Positions 20,218 to 30,839 of a stretch of DNA of 64,000 nucleotides are shown piece by piece. The translations under genes and the position numbers were made by a program. Each line of letters starts with the position of its first letter. The first letter of the stretch is position 1. Source of the DNA: Dictyobacter kobayashii (GTDB lineage: Bacteria; Chloroflexota; Ktedonobacteria; Ktedonobacterales; Ktedonobacteraceae). Location: contig NZ_BIFS01000002.1 of assembly GCF_003967555.1 (NCBI RefSeq), positions 1,364,001 to 1,428,000 on the forward strand, read 5' to 3'. The notes beneath the pieces were generated by a model that had not been told where the DNA came from, did not search any database, and saw nothing but the letters and a program-made list of their open reading frames with translations.

Positions 20218-22785
20218 TTAGTACTGTCGCAATACTCCATCAGGGCTAAGGTACCAATAGATCGAGGTGACGTGCGCCCCTTTAATGTTTGATAAACCTT
20301 TTCTCCAACCTGGTATCTTTGGTACGCATTTGTAACATGGAGCTTGGTCTATAATATAATTGACGGTATAAGACTGGCCAGACTGAGCAAATTTACGTAA
20401 CATACCCTTAGCCCAGTAAAATAACTGCTCCTCAGCATGCATATTTTCATTGGTACCAGTAATTACATTAGATGGTAACATCCAACCATCTGGCCCAAAG
20501 ATTATCGCTTGACCATAAGTAGGAATGCTCGCATCCGGATCATTCGCAATTCTCCTTTGAATATCAGGCCTATCTAATAGAGCGTTATGCGCGTCAGTTA
20601 CATTTCTAGCTGCCTGAAGGATAGGCTGAGAATCAGTTCCAGTAATAGACGTACTATAGTACTGTAAATGAGGGCGCTGAGCAAGAACCTGAAGCCCCGC
20701 CGCAATGACGTGTTCGGTAATACTATTTCGCGCTTCTGGTGACCCTTCGGGCGGATCGTATGGCAAGGCTTGTTCTGCTTGTACAATAGCTTGTTGCTCA
20801 TCATTAGCTGCTTGCTGAGCCTCTATCTCAGATTGGGTTTGTTCGTTTAGTGTAGTAAGATCTAAATTATCACACGGCTCACCAAGGCAACCTGCATCAC
20901 CACTATATCCTTCCCACTGCGCAGGAGGGCGACCTTCACCTTCTGGCAGCATATGACCACTAGGATCGGTGAACAACTCGGGATTTCCTCTAACATAGGC
21001 ATAAGGATCTAATCCTGAATCGTTGGCCTCGACATCATCAGCACTAATAAATCGACCGCTCGTAGCATCATAATAGCGTGCATTATAGTAGAGCAAACCA
21101 GTCTGGGTGTCGAGGCGCTGTCCAGTGAAGTTGAACGGCGTGACCATAGTGCCGTCACTGTACCGAGTTGCCCCAAAGGGTGAGAAGAGTTGCACGGCTT
21201 GCACCGAGCCATCCGACCGCAATGCGATGCTAGTGCTCCCTAGGAAATCCGGCAGCAGGTAGGAGAAGGTGCCATCCTGGCGCATCGCTACCTTTTGACC
21301 ACCTGCACTGTAGTACTTGGTGGTCGAAGTGGTGCCGCCGGTGATGGTCACATCCGTGTAACCATCGAAGGAGATGGTGTCGCTGGTGGTCGTCGTGCTT
21401 CCAACCGTGTTGCTGGCTCGTTGCAGCACACGCTGCCCTGAGTTGTCATAGAGGAACTGATCGCTGGCCACGGTGCCGTTGGGCGCGACCCAGGTGGCGA
21501 GACGGCCCTCGTTGTCGTAGGTCATGATGGCACCACTTTGAGCGGCATCACAGCCGTGACCCGAGGTCGTATCAACGTTGCGGCAGGTCATGTTGCCCAT
21601 CGCATCATAGCTGGCATACTGGTTGGGTACGTTGCCCAGCGTGACCGCGCCATGGGTCGGAAAGGTACCATAGGTTTCGCTGCCAGAGGGTCCGTTGGTT
21701 AAGCGATCGAGATCGTCATAGCTGTAGGATTGCTGATAGGCACTCACCGTCGTGCCATTGGGGGCCAGGCCACAATGATTGCCACCCGTCGGTGTCCCGG
21801 TATTGCCGGACCACACCAGACGGTTGAGATCATCGTAACAGAACGATTGGCTATCGGTCTTGGTGCCATTGGTGGTGGTGGGAACCGTCGTGTTCAGGTT
21901 GATGACGTTGCCCACGTTGTCGTAGGTGCGCGTCTGGCTCCAGAACGTCGTGCCGGAACGCGTTGCCGTACTGGTCAATGGCCGCTGAATGCCGTCGTAA
22001 GAGAGGCTCGTCGAGAACGTCGGCGTTGGCACACTGGTTGTGAAACCCGTGCCGCCAAAGGCCATGCCAGCAAGCTGTCCAGCGTTCGTGTAGCTGACTT
22101 GACCCACCAGGAACGTGACCGGATCAGTGACACCAGCACCGCCAAAGTAGGCCGAGCGCAAATAGTCATTGCTGTCATATTGCGAGGTGACCAGTTCGCC
22201 ATCCGGATAGTTCAGCGTGGTCACTTGCCCTGCATCATTATAGGATGCATTGACGGTCTGCGTGGTCGTGGTGCCATCGGCCGTCACCGAGAGACTATTT
22301 TGATCGGGGCGTCCTCGCTCGTTATAGCCACTACAGCGCCAGCCGCTCCCGGCGGTTGAGCGGAACGTATCCGCCGTCTCTGTTCCAATCGGATCCGAAG
22401 CAAACGAACCAGTGGGTGCCGCACACCCCAAGGGGAAGGCCACGCCAGTGTTGCTGCTAGTGTCATAGCTATCATAGAAGAAGGTCGCATAGGCACTGCT
22501 GCTACAGGGATTGACCGAGGCCGACGTGGTGCCTTTGCAGAGCGGGCGATTGAGCACGTCATAGCTGACATAGGTGCTCTGGCCGCGTGGGTCCGTCTGG
22601 CTGAGCAGATTGTTATCACCATCATAACTATAGACCCAGTTATTGCCGGAGTCACTATCGTTCATCCCCACCTTGCGACCAACGCCGTCATAGGAGGTAT
22701 GCTGGGACGCAACGATCGTGGAGGTGGCATCAAAGGTGTTCGTCGACACCATATTGCCTACGGTATCCCGGTTGTACTGGATCGT
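20218..22785 (-). CDS. Orphan RHS cassette 5: RHS core plus HAE/PCxxC deaminase tip
   Basis: The second-longest cassette. RHS homology begins near 22785 (TIQYNRDTVGNMVSTNTF) immediately after the preceding immunity stop, and is open through YD repeats and the core to DPSGHMLPEG. The tip (about the last 200 residues) has a Gln/Glu-rich helix, then NMHAEEQLFYWAKGM and IIDQAPCYKCVPKIPGW. HAE plus PCxxC is the Zn-binding/catalytic signature of the cytidine-deaminase fold used by nucleic-acid-deaminase toxins (established). An almost identical tip fragment is at 36130-36420. No native start or signal is visible. Confidence 0.8.
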   Translation of the reverse strand, partial: TIQYNRDTVGNMVSTNTFDATSTIVASQHTSYDGVGRKVGMNDSDSGNNWVYSYDGDNNLLSQTDPRGQSTYVSYDVLNRPLCKGTTSASVNPCSSSAYATFFYDSYDTSSNTGVAFPLGCAAPTGSFASDPIGTETADTFRSTAGSGWRCSGYNERGRPDQNSLSVTADGTTTTQTVNASYNDAGQVTTLNYPDGELVTSQYDSNDYLRSAYFGGAGVTDPVTFLVGQVSYTNAGQLAGMAFGGTGFTTSVPTPTFSTSLSYDGIQRPLTSTATRSGTTFWSQTRTYDNVGNVINLNTTVPTTTNGTKTDSQSFCYDDLNRLVWSGNTGTPTGGNHCGLAPNGTTVSAYQQSYSYDDLDRLTNGPSGSETYGTFPTHGAVTLGNVPNQYASYDAMGNMTCRNVDTTSGHGCDAAQSGAIMTYDNEGRLATWVAPNGTVASDQFLYDNSGQRVLQRASNTVGSTTTTSDTISFDGYTDVTITGGTTSTTKYYSAGGQKVAMRQDGTFSYLLPDFLGSTSIALRSDGSVQAVQLFSPFGATRYSDGTMVTPFNFTGQRLDTQTGLLYYNARYYDATSGRFISADDVEANDSGLDPYAYVRGNPELFTDPSGHMLPEGEGRPPAQWEGYSGDAGCLGEPCDNLDLTTLNEQTQSEIEAQQAANDEQQAIVQAEQALPYDPPEGSPEARNSITEHVIAAGLQVLAQRPHLQYYSTSITGTDSQPILQAARNVTDAHNALLDRPDIQRRIANDPDASIPTYGQAIIFGPDGWMLPSNVITGTNENMHAEEQLFYWAKGMLRKFAQSGQSYTVNYIIDQAPCYKCVPKIPGWRKGLSNIKGAHVTSIYWYLSPDGVLRQY

Positions 22786-22802
22786 AGGAATAACCTGACA
22801 AC

Positions 22803-23207
22803 CTATATGAGTGAGATCGAGGCCAAAATTTTCACGATGATAGTGAAAATCGGAAAAGTTAAAGTCACACCAACAAACAAACAAAAGGGAAGAGTATTAG
22901 AAGCACCTCCATATTTAAAAACAGCAAGCGCAGAAAACAAGATTAAATATGTCATAAATGAGCCATTATTTTTGAATGCTGAACTTATTATAGGCCGAAC
23001 AGTCTTTTGATCTGCATTATTTTTATGTATTTCTGCATAGACATCGAAAATATTCAATAGCAACGTAGCTAAAGCTAGAAAGAAACCCATGTACCAGGCA
23101 AAAAATAATAAATGATAAGTTGAAAGCACAAAAGAAATAGCCATTGCTAAAAAGAGAGAAAGTATAAACAAACTTGTTATTTTTAGAATATATTTGTTCT
23201 TGTTCAT
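22803..23207 (-). CDS. Four-TM membrane protein, candidate immunity to tip 6
   Basis: A 134-residue protein from ATG 23207 (AGGAG six bases upstream), starting MNKNKYILKITSLF. Hydrophobic segments lie near residues 8-30, 33-55, 88-105 and 108-130; no recognisable family. It follows the hydrophobic tip at 23522 and ends about 20 bases before RHS homology of the next cassette begins, so it sits tightly in the module. Confidence 0.6.
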   Translation of the reverse strand: MNKNKYILKITSLFILSLFLAMAISFVLSTYHLLFFAWYMGFFLALATLLLNIFDVYAEIHKNNADQKTVRPIISSAFKNNGSFMTYLILFSALAVFKYGGASNTLPFCLFVGVTLTFPIFTIIVKILASISLI

Positions 23208-23297
23208 TCCACACTCCTGTTTCTTCAAATGCAAGATAATCCTTACATTAACAAGTAATTACTATTTTTGACAATGATCCTAACATCTGCTTCAAAA

Positions 23298-23316
23298 AAT
23301 TATCGTTACGATAATT
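23298..23316 (-). terminator. Weak AT-rich terminator-like palindrome between tip 6 and its membrane protein
   Basis: AATTATC / GATAATT arms around GTAAC, followed in minus-strand reading by TTTTG. The stem is short and AT-rich, so confidence is low. The rest of 23208-23521 holds nothing else I can recognise. Confidence 0.35.
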
Positions 23317-23521
23317 CATGAGTCAAATTATCCTTCAGTTATTCTACTCCTTTTATTCTAGATAATCGATAAAATGTATGAAAATTCATGACAAGGAGGC
23401 GCCGGAGAGTATAAGCTCCTCGGCTAATGACAGTTGACCTTACACAATTCCTATTTTCAAAGATTCCTATGAACAACTGAAGCTGGATATCTAAATGGTT
23501 CAATCCAAATGAGATATCTCC

Positions 23522-24456
23522 TTATTTACAAATTGCGAGACCAAATGAGGTGCATCTTTCATGAATCCATGATGGAGTACCAGTGTCAAGATCAGCTAAA
23601 TCCTGACTATAATAATCATTGGCTCCTGTGACAAAACTAATTCCTGCGTTGGCGATCGATACTCCCATATTAGCTCCAAGATAAGCTATCCCCTTTGTAA
23701 CACCTTGACTAAATTCCTTCATCAGCGGACCCAACCCAAAACCAAATTGGGCAATAGCTTTAATGGTATTTGCCACACCCGCAAGTACTTCAAATATAGT
23801 AGTAATACCAGTAATCCATGAGGGCAATGTACCTCCCTTACTTAGTTCTATATCCCTCAATAAATGCAGGCCATGGGCAATGAAACTTACTGCATCTAAG
23901 ATAAAAAAACCAACGTTATCTACCGCAATATCTCCAACAAGAGATACAGAATCAAGAAACAAAGTCACCCAATCAATACCAATGTTGCCAGCAGCAATTC
24001 GACCCTGTAGATACTGTCTAACAGCTTCTTTTTCTTGCATACAAACCTTGTCACAGGTCGTCTGCTTATCATTGTGACTATTTGTTGTTGGTGTTGATGG
24101 AGTACGAAACATACAACCACCGCAAGACGAGCCTCCTCCAGTTGTTGGTGGGCTACCTCCTCCAGAACCATCACTGCCGCCAGATCCACACAGAGCCATA
24201 TTATGGCAGGCATCATCTCCGCCATTGACACCAGGTGGTGGCGATCCCTGCCCAGGTGTTGGTTGCCCAGGTGTTCCAGGACCAGGCACTCCTACACAAT
24301 CACCATCAGCGTTACATCTTCCATGACCCGTTGGATCGACAAATGTCTCAGGATTACCCTTGACATACGCAAAAGGATCTAGACCAGTACCATTGGTTTC
24401 AACGCTATCAGCGCTGGTAAAACGGCCGCTCGTGGCATCATAATACCGCGCGTTAT
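23522..24456 (-). pseudogene. Orphan RHS cassette 6, 3' part: end of RHS core plus hydrophobic tip
   Basis: Continues the RHS core from NARYYDATSGRFTSADSVE after the group II intron junction at 24456/26880. It runs DPTGHGRCNADGDC, linker with GDDACHNMALCG and SCGGCMFRTPS, CDKVCMQEKEAV, then a ~180-residue hydrophobic tip (WVTLFLDSVSLVGDIAVDNVGFFILDAVSF and others) ending ERCTSFGLAICK. The coding sequence is complete at its 3' end but separated from its 5' part by 2.4 kb of intron DNA in the opposite orientation. Confidence 0.75.
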
Positions 24457-24981
24457 GTGCGCCGCGGGACGCGGCCTGATATCCCCGATGCAATCGGGAA
24501 GAATTTGGAGGAACATTCTTGGATCATCACGCTTACCTGAAGGCGAAAGGCAGAGGGGACAAAAGCATGCGTGAAACGCACTGATGCTTTGAAGATGTTT
24601 AGGAGCAGGCGGTGCAAGATCCGCACAGTATGGTCAAAGCTGGATTGCCTGAAGCCCAATTCCCAGAAGGAGGACGCGGTCTCCCATCGATACAACATCT
24701 GGACCTCGATGCTCACGCGTAGATCGGTTTTTATAATGGACCAATCTAACTTCCACGCGAGAGACGTTTGGCACTGAGCCATGATAAGGGAATGAAAAGG
24801 CGACCTACCCTGTGCTCGATACGTATCAGGTCACCGGAACGCGGGATCACCTACGGATCTTGAGCAAAGATCTAGGGTGACGGAACACCCATAGTACTCA
24901 CCACAAGATGCGGGTCCATTCCGCAAAGGGGGAAGGGGTGTAAGGAGTGTATATACCACGAGACAGAAAGGAGCATGAGAT

Positions 24982-26748
24982 ATGCGTTCTTCCGACACTG
25001 TTCTTGGTATGCTTCAAGATCGAGGCAAACGAGGCAAACCGGTAGATGATCTCTACCGCCAACTCTACAATCCGTGGCTCTACGTGAGAGCGTACGGACG
25101 CATTTACGCCAATGCTGGCGCGATGACTCCCGGCTCGACACCCGAGACAGCCGACGCGATGTCGCTCGCCACAATCGAACAGATCATCGAGGATCTGCGC
25201 CATGAACGCTACCGCTGGACACCCGTTCGTCGAAAGGAGGTGCCCAAAAAGAACGGGAAAATGCGGCAACTCGGCTTGCCCACCTGGACGGATAAGCTTC
25301 TGCAAGAGGTGATTCGCAGCCTTTTAGAAGCCTATTATGAGCCACAATTCAGCGATGCCTCCCATGGTTTTCGCCCCCAACGTGGATGTCATACCGTTCT
25401 CAGCCAGATTCAGCAGACCTGGAAAGGCGTACACTGGTTCATCGAAGGCGATATCACCGCCTGTTTCGATCGACTCGATCATACAGTTCTTTTGAAAATA
25501 CTGGCTGAAAGAATCCATGACCCACGCTTTCTGCGCTTAATCAAACAGCTGCTTCAGGCCGGATACCTTGAGGACTGGCGCTATCACACCACGCTAAGTG
25601 GAGCACCACAGGGTGGCATTGTTTCACCCATACTCAGCAATATCTACCTGAACCAACTCGACCACTTCATGGAAACCCATCTGATCCCACGCTACACGCG
25701 AGGGACGGTCCGCCAACATAATCCGGTGTATCAATCTTTCATCAAGAAACGCGCCAGGGCACGCCAAAATGGGGAGCACCGCCAGGCTCTTGCCTACCTG
25801 CGCAAAGCCCAACAACTCCCAACGAAGGATCCGTTTGATCCTACGTACCGGCGCCTGCGGTATATCCGCTATGCAGATGATATGCTACTCGGATTTGTCG
25901 GATCGCGCAAGGAAGCAGAACAGATCAAGCAGGACCTGGGGAAATACCTGCAAGACGAACTCAAGCTAGAATTATCCCAGGAAAAGACCTTGATCACGCA
26001 TGCCCACAGGCAAGCGGCTCGCTTCTTGAGCTATGACATCCAGGCCCAATACTGCAACGAGAAACTCTCCGCAGACGGGCGACGGCGGGTCAATGGACAT
26101 ATCGCTCTTCGCGTTCCCATGGATGTGGTGAAGAAAAAGCTTGCGCTGTACCAACGAGGAGGAAAACCACTCCGACGCTTCTCGCTGGCTTCCCGCTCTG
26201 ATTATACCATCTTGAATACTTTTCAAGCGGAATATCGGGGATTTGTCCAGTACTATCTGCTGGCGGTGAATGTGTCCTGGCTGCACCGGTACCGTTGGGC
26301 GGTCCAACAATCCTTGACACACACGCTGGCAGCGAAGTATCACAGCACAACTCGTGCCATGGTCAAGCGGTTCCAAACCCATATTGAAACCCCATATGGA
26401 CCCATGAAGGGTTTCGAGGCAACCCTGGCACAAAAAGGAGGGAAACCACCGCTGGTCGCACGGTTTGGAGCCATTCCTCTGAGGCGAAACATACACGCAA
26501 TGCTCGTCGATCAACAACCGCCCACCATCCGCTATGAGCAAAAGGAGGTGATACGAAGGCTCATGACGGGCACCTGTGAACTCTGCCAGATCAAAGATGA
26601 TCAGTGCGTCGTTCATCAGGTCCGCAAACTGGACGATCTGAGAAGGATGGGACAAGTCCGACCGGAGTGGGCGCAGATGATGCTAAAAAGAAGAAGGAAA
26701 ACCCTGATCGTTTGCCAACCCTGCCATGCTGCTATCCACGATGGATAA
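24982..26748 (+). CDS. ltrA: Group II intron-encoded reverse transcriptase/maturase with HNH endonuclease
   Basis: A 588-residue protein with AAAGGAG upstream of the ATG. The RT domain has the conserved blocks FSDASHGFRPQRGCHTVL, IEGDITACFDRLDH, GAPQGGIVSPILSNIYL and the catalytic YADD (RYADDMLLGF, about residue 297). A maturase (X) region follows. The last ~65 residues form an HNH/zinc endonuclease (CELCQIKDD ... VHQVRKLDDL ... VCQPCHAAIHDG). The protein supports intron splicing and target-primed reverse transcription (established). The frame is intact. Confidence 0.9.
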   Translation: MRSSDTVLGMLQDRGKRGKPVDDLYRQLYNPWLYVRAYGRIYANAGAMTPGSTPETADAMSLATIEQIIEDLRHERYRWTPVRRKEVPKKNGKMRQLGLPTWTDKLLQEVIRSLLEAYYEPQFSDASHGFRPQRGCHTVLSQIQQTWKGVHWFIEGDITACFDRLDHTVLLKILAERIHDPRFLRLIKQLLQAGYLEDWRYHTTLSGAPQGGIVSPILSNIYLNQLDHFMETHLIPRYTRGTVRQHNPVYQSFIKKRARARQNGEHRQALAYLRKAQQLPTKDPFDPTYRRLRYIRYADDMLLGFVGSRKEAEQIKQDLGKYLQDELKLELSQEKTLITHAHRQAARFLSYDIQAQYCNEKLSADGRRRVNGHIALRVPMDVVKKKLALYQRGGKPLRRFSLASRSDYTILNTFQAEYRGFVQYYLLAVNVSWLHRYRWAVQQSLTHTLAAKYHSTTRAMVKRFQTHIETPYGPMKGFEATLAQKGGKPPLVARFGAIPLRRNIHAMLVDQQPPTIRYEQKEVIRRLMTGTCELCQIKDDQCVVHQVRKLDDLRRMGQVRPEWAQMMLKRRRKTLIVCQPCHAAIHDG

Positions 26749-26786
26749 AGAGCAGGCAGAACGATTGAGAAGAAGACACGAATGGA

Positions 26787-26821
26787 GAGCCGGATGAGTT
26801 GGAAACTCTCACGTCCGGTTC
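26787..26821 (+). ncRNA. Group II intron domain V
   Basis: GAGCCGGATGAG ... CTCACGTCCGGTTC folds into the conserved ~34-nt catalytic hairpin: GAGCCG start, GAAA-type tetraloop (TTGGAAAC region) and GGTTC end. It is in the expected place, between the maturase stop and the intron 3' end. Confidence 0.85.
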
Positions 26822-27521
26822 GGAGGAAGGGGACGGGAAACGTGCTGCTATGCAGTAACGCGCCAGTTCCCTATCCTACAGTAGAGCAAGCCCGTCTGGG
26901 TATCGAGACGCTGGCCCGTAAAGTTGAAGGGCGAAAGCATGGTGCCGTCACTATAACGAGTTGCCCCAAAGGGTGAGAAGAGTTGCACCGCTTGCACCGA
27001 GCCATCAGATCGCAAGGCAATGCTGTTGCTGCCCAGGAAGTCAGGCATCAGATAGGAGAAAGTGCCATCCTGGCGCATTGCCACTTTTTGTCCACCTGCA
27101 CTGTAGTACTTGGTAGTCGAAGTGGTGCCGCCAGTGATGGTGACATCTGTAAAGCCATCGAAGGAGATAGTGTCACTCGTCGTGGTCGTGCTTCCGACGG
27201 TGTTGCTGGCTCGTTGCAGCACTCGTTGACCCGAATTGTCATACAGGTATTGATCGCTGGCCGTGGTCCCACTGGGCGCGGCCCAGGTATCGAGACGACC
27301 CTCGTTGTCGTAGGTCATGATGGCTCCGCTCTGTGCGGCATCACAACTGTGACCCGAGGTGGTATCGACGTTGCGGCAGGTTATATTGCCCATCGCATCA
27401 TAGCTGGCATACTGGTTGGGGATGTTACCCAGCGTGACTGCACCATGCGTTGGGAAGGTGCCATAGGTTTCGCTGCCAGAAGGTCCATTGGTTAAGCGAT
27501 CCAAGGCGTCATAGCTGTAGT

Positions 27522-27738
27522 ATTGCTGATAGGTGCCCACTGTGCTGCCGTTGGGAGCCAGACCACAATGATTGCCCCCGGTGGGCGTGCCTGTATTGCC
27601 GGACCACACCAATCGGTTGAGATCATCGTAACAGAAGGACTGGCTGTCGGTCTTGGTGCCATTGGTGGTGGTGGGAACTGTGGTGTTCAGGTTGATGACA
27701 TTGCCGACATTGTCATATGTGCGCGTCTGGCTCCAGAA
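27522..27738. repeat. 217-bp identical patch shared with 53972-54188
   Basis: The two segments read identically from ATTGCTGATAGGTGCCCAC to CGTCTGGCTCCAGAA, while flanking RHS sequence differs at many sites. They belong to cassettes 6 and 13, about 26 kb apart. Such a sharply bounded identical patch inside diverged homologues is the mark of gene conversion or recent recombination. Confidence 0.75.
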
Positions 27739-29168
27739 GGTCGTGCCAGAACGGGTGGCTGTGCTGGTCAGCGGGCGCTGATGCCATCATAGGACAGGCT
27801 CGTGGAGAAAACCGGCGTTGGCCCACTCGTCGGAACAGCGGTACCGCCAAAGGCCATGCCTGAGAACTGTCCGGCGTTGGTGTAGCTGACTTGCCCGACC
27901 AGGAAGGTGACTGGATTGGTGACACCAGCACCACCAAAGTAGGCGGAACGCAGATAGTCGTTGCTATCATACTGCGAGGTCACCAGTTCTCCATCGGGAT
28001 AGTTCAGCGTGGTCAGTTGCCCCATATCGTTGTAGGATGCGTTGACCATTTGCGTCGTCGTCGTGCCATCGGCCGTCACCGAGAGGCCACTTTGATCGGG
28101 GCGTCCCCGTTCGTCATACCCAGAACAGCGCCAGCCGCTGCCAGCCGTCGAGCGAAACGTGTCAGCCGTCTCGTTTCCAATGGGATCCGAGGCGAACGAA
28201 CCGGTCGGTGCCGCACACCCCGAGGGGAAGGCCACGCCAGTGTTGCTGCTATTGTCATAGCTATCGTAGAAGAAGGTGGCATAGGCACTGCTGCTACAGG
28301 GATTAACCGAGGCCGACGTGGTGCCTTTACACAGCGAACGATTGAGCACGTCATAGCTGACATAGGTGCTCTGTCCACGTGGGTCCGTCTGACTGAGCAC
28401 ATTGCCATCGCCATCATAGCTGTAAACCCAGTTATTGCCCAAGTCACTATCGTTCATCCCCACCTTGCGACCAACGCCGTCATAGGTAGCGCTTTGGGAC
28501 GCCACGATGGTGGAGGTAGCATCAAAGGTATTGGTCGACACCAGATTGCCCACCGTGTCCCGGTTGTACTGGATCGTGCGCACCACCGTATAGGGATTGG
28601 TTCCAGTAAAGACCTGGTCGTAGCGATGCCGTCCCAGCGCATCAGTATAGCTGACCTGCTGGTGGTTGTAGGCATCCACGGTGATGGTGCGTTCAAACGG
28701 GGTCGTTGACTGCTCCTTGGTAAAGCCGGGCAAGGCATTGGCGACCTGGTAGGAGACACTGGTCGAGAGCACAATGGTCGAGGTATCCTGATAGGTCACA
28801 CTGCCCAGAGGACGACCCAGGCCATCGTAGATGGTCACGGTACGCGCCTGCGCCAAATTGGGCGCGATATAGCCAGTCCCCGAGAGCGCCGAGATAGCAT
28901 ACGGCAGGCTTTTTGTTATCCTGGCGCGTCCAGTAGAGTCATAGTCATAGATGGTGTAGGTAATCAGCGTTGAAGAAATCTTGGGCACTTTCGACCACAG
29001 ATTGGGACCGGGTGCTTTGGTCTCAATCAGGCGCCCCTGTCCATCGTACCACTGCTGGGTGGTCACGGTTTGCGTGCCGCCGCTCACGATGCGCGTGGTC
29101 GTGTCCAGTTCCAGGCACGGTGCTGTTGAACCCTGGCTACAGGTATTCTTGTAGGTGTAAGTCGTCGT

Positions 29169-30240
29169 GGGACTGGTCAGCGTATCATCAGGAGCCGCGA
29201 CTGCCGTCAGCCGTCCCAGCACATCATACTGATAGGCGGTGCTCTGGCCATTGGCATCTTTGGTGGCCATCAGCCACTGCCCATAGCCCCCAGCTGCCGT
29301 GCTATTGTAGTCTGCCTGCACCAGCTGATTCTTGGCATTGTACGCCTTGGTCAGATGGGTGCCAAAGCCATCATAGCTCGCGCAGGCCGTATATTGAGAC
29401 GCCCCATTGGTACAGCCTTTATGACTATCAGGGTCAAGCGTGGCTACTGGCATTCCAGACGCATCATAGGTCGCCTGATTGACCACCATTGGCCCGGGTG
29501 CGTTACAGCTATTGCTGGGATCACTATAACCGGTATGGTCTTCAGTGCGTGTCACATCCGGCAAGGAAGGGGCGGTCGTAAAGGCGCTATTGCCCCCATA
29601 GAAGGTAGCGTGACATCCATACTGCGTCCCAGACGCACTCTGCGTCTTGGTCAAGGCCGGGAGGTTGGTCAGGTAGACCGAACTCAGCGGGTTATCGTTG
29701 GGGTAATAGGTGGATTTCGAGATATAATGATTGCCATTGACATCATTGGCCGTGACATCCACCTGGTTCACATTGCCATAGTCATAGCCGTTGACGTCGC
29801 TCGACCCCTGGTTATCGCCATCATAGCTAGAGGTGGTCGTTTTATGGACCACATTGCTATTGCTCTGATACCCATACTGGTCGGTCACCCCATCCACCTG
29901 ATACTGATCCGTTTGCGTGACCCGTGGATCACAGACCACCACCGGGTTGTTGCGATCTAACTGGCTGGTCATGTACTGCTTGCCCACATCAGAGGGCAAA
30001 CCTGCCGCTCCCGCACTATGGCCCACCCCAGGAGGAGGACACATCGTCAGGTAGTTCCAGGTCTGCGCTGAGAGCAGTTTGCCATCAATCCCAAAGTTCA
30101 GGGATTCCTTCTCTTTGCCCGCCAGGCCTGGATCAGCACCCCAATAGGGGGAGACGCCACAGTTGGCGACATTGTTAAATTTGTAGTAGCAGGTGATGCC
30201 ACTAGTGGCGATGCCGGGTCCGCTGGTGGAATAGAAACTA
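29169..30240. repeat. About 1.07-kb near-identical segment shared with 60078-61149
   Basis: Line-by-line comparison shows only scattered single-base differences over this stretch between cassette 6 and the full-length RHS gene, whereas 28600-29160 versus 59500-60070 differ much more. Indicates recent exchange between a stored cassette and the expressed gene. Confidence 0.75.
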
Positions 30241-30288
30241 TGCTGCTGCGAGGAGCCATCGGCTGGATCCCTGGATGTTGCTCATGGC

Positions 30289-30575
30289 GTGCGGAAAAAG
30301 AGCACCATGGTCTATACGGAGAAACGTTGTTGGGTCTGCAATGCGATGATCACCGGGAGTCAAAGCGACACTGCCTGTAAGGTGCAGTGTCGCGACCGGC
30401 TCTATGCCGGTCGCTATTGCATCGAGCGTCATAAAGAGGAATCCTATAGCAGGAATCACCCCTATCTTCTGCAAATCGGCGCGTGGGCCGAAACCTTACG
30501 CTACTAAACATGGCACTGCGCCTTCTGCAAGGGTCCATTTGAGAGCCTAGACCATTTTGTCCCGGTGAACCACTG
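30289..30575 (+). pseudogene. HNH-nuclease-like remnant (copy 1)
   Basis: A short frame (MRKKSTMVYTEKRCWVCNA ... AETLRY) ends at 30507 and is followed by WHCAFCKGPFESLDHFVPVNH and a stop. The CxxC ... DHFVPV pattern is the first half of an HNH/zinc-finger nuclease. A closely similar stretch is at 43512-43777 beside a recombinase remnant. Truncated after the His, so inactive. The flanking 30576-30839 holds no gene I can recognise. Confidence 0.45.
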
Positions 30576-30839
30576 ACTGATCATGTGTGAAATGTACAAA
30601 AATTGCTGACGCATAAGGCCACTCGGACACTATGGATCAAACCCCAGCGGTAAGGCAGACTACTCAAACGCCCATCCTCAACTCCTCTCAAGTCACCACA
30701 GACAAGAGTCCGGCTACGAAAGAGCATTTGTTGCGTAGTCACCAGTTAGTGGATTTCTATCCCTTCTCTTCGTTACCAATAAATACATCTCTAAATTTCA
30801 AACGTTCATTTTTAATTATTGCTATTCCTAAGCAGTTGA

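Larger units (their letters stand above)
24457..26879 (+). mobile_element. Group II intron with reverse-transcriptase/HNH protein
   Basis: The plus-strand 5' end GTGCGCC fits the GUGYG consensus. The 3' end ...CTATCCTAC ends in A-Y. A domain V hairpin lies about 60 bases upstream of the 3' end. Excision restores CGTTAT|AGTAGAGCAAG, exactly the sequence in every other RHS core copy, which fixes the boundaries. The intron is on the strand opposite to RHS transcription, so it cannot splice out of the RHS mRNA. Confidence 0.85.
26880..30253 (-). pseudogene. Orphan RHS cassette 6, 5' part: the longest stored RHS segment
   Basis: RHS homology to the full-length gene extends from about 30253 (SSQQHSFYSTSGPGI) to the intron junction at 26880 (TQTGLLY). 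One frameshift near 27780 breaks SLSYDGI/QRPLTS. The 29169-30240 stretch is almost base-for-base the same as 60078-61149 in the full-length gene, so the cassette arose by a large recent duplication or was homogenised. The 5' boundary is abrupt within codons for DGSSQQH. Silent: no start signal, one frameshift, one antisense intron. Confidence 0.75.
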
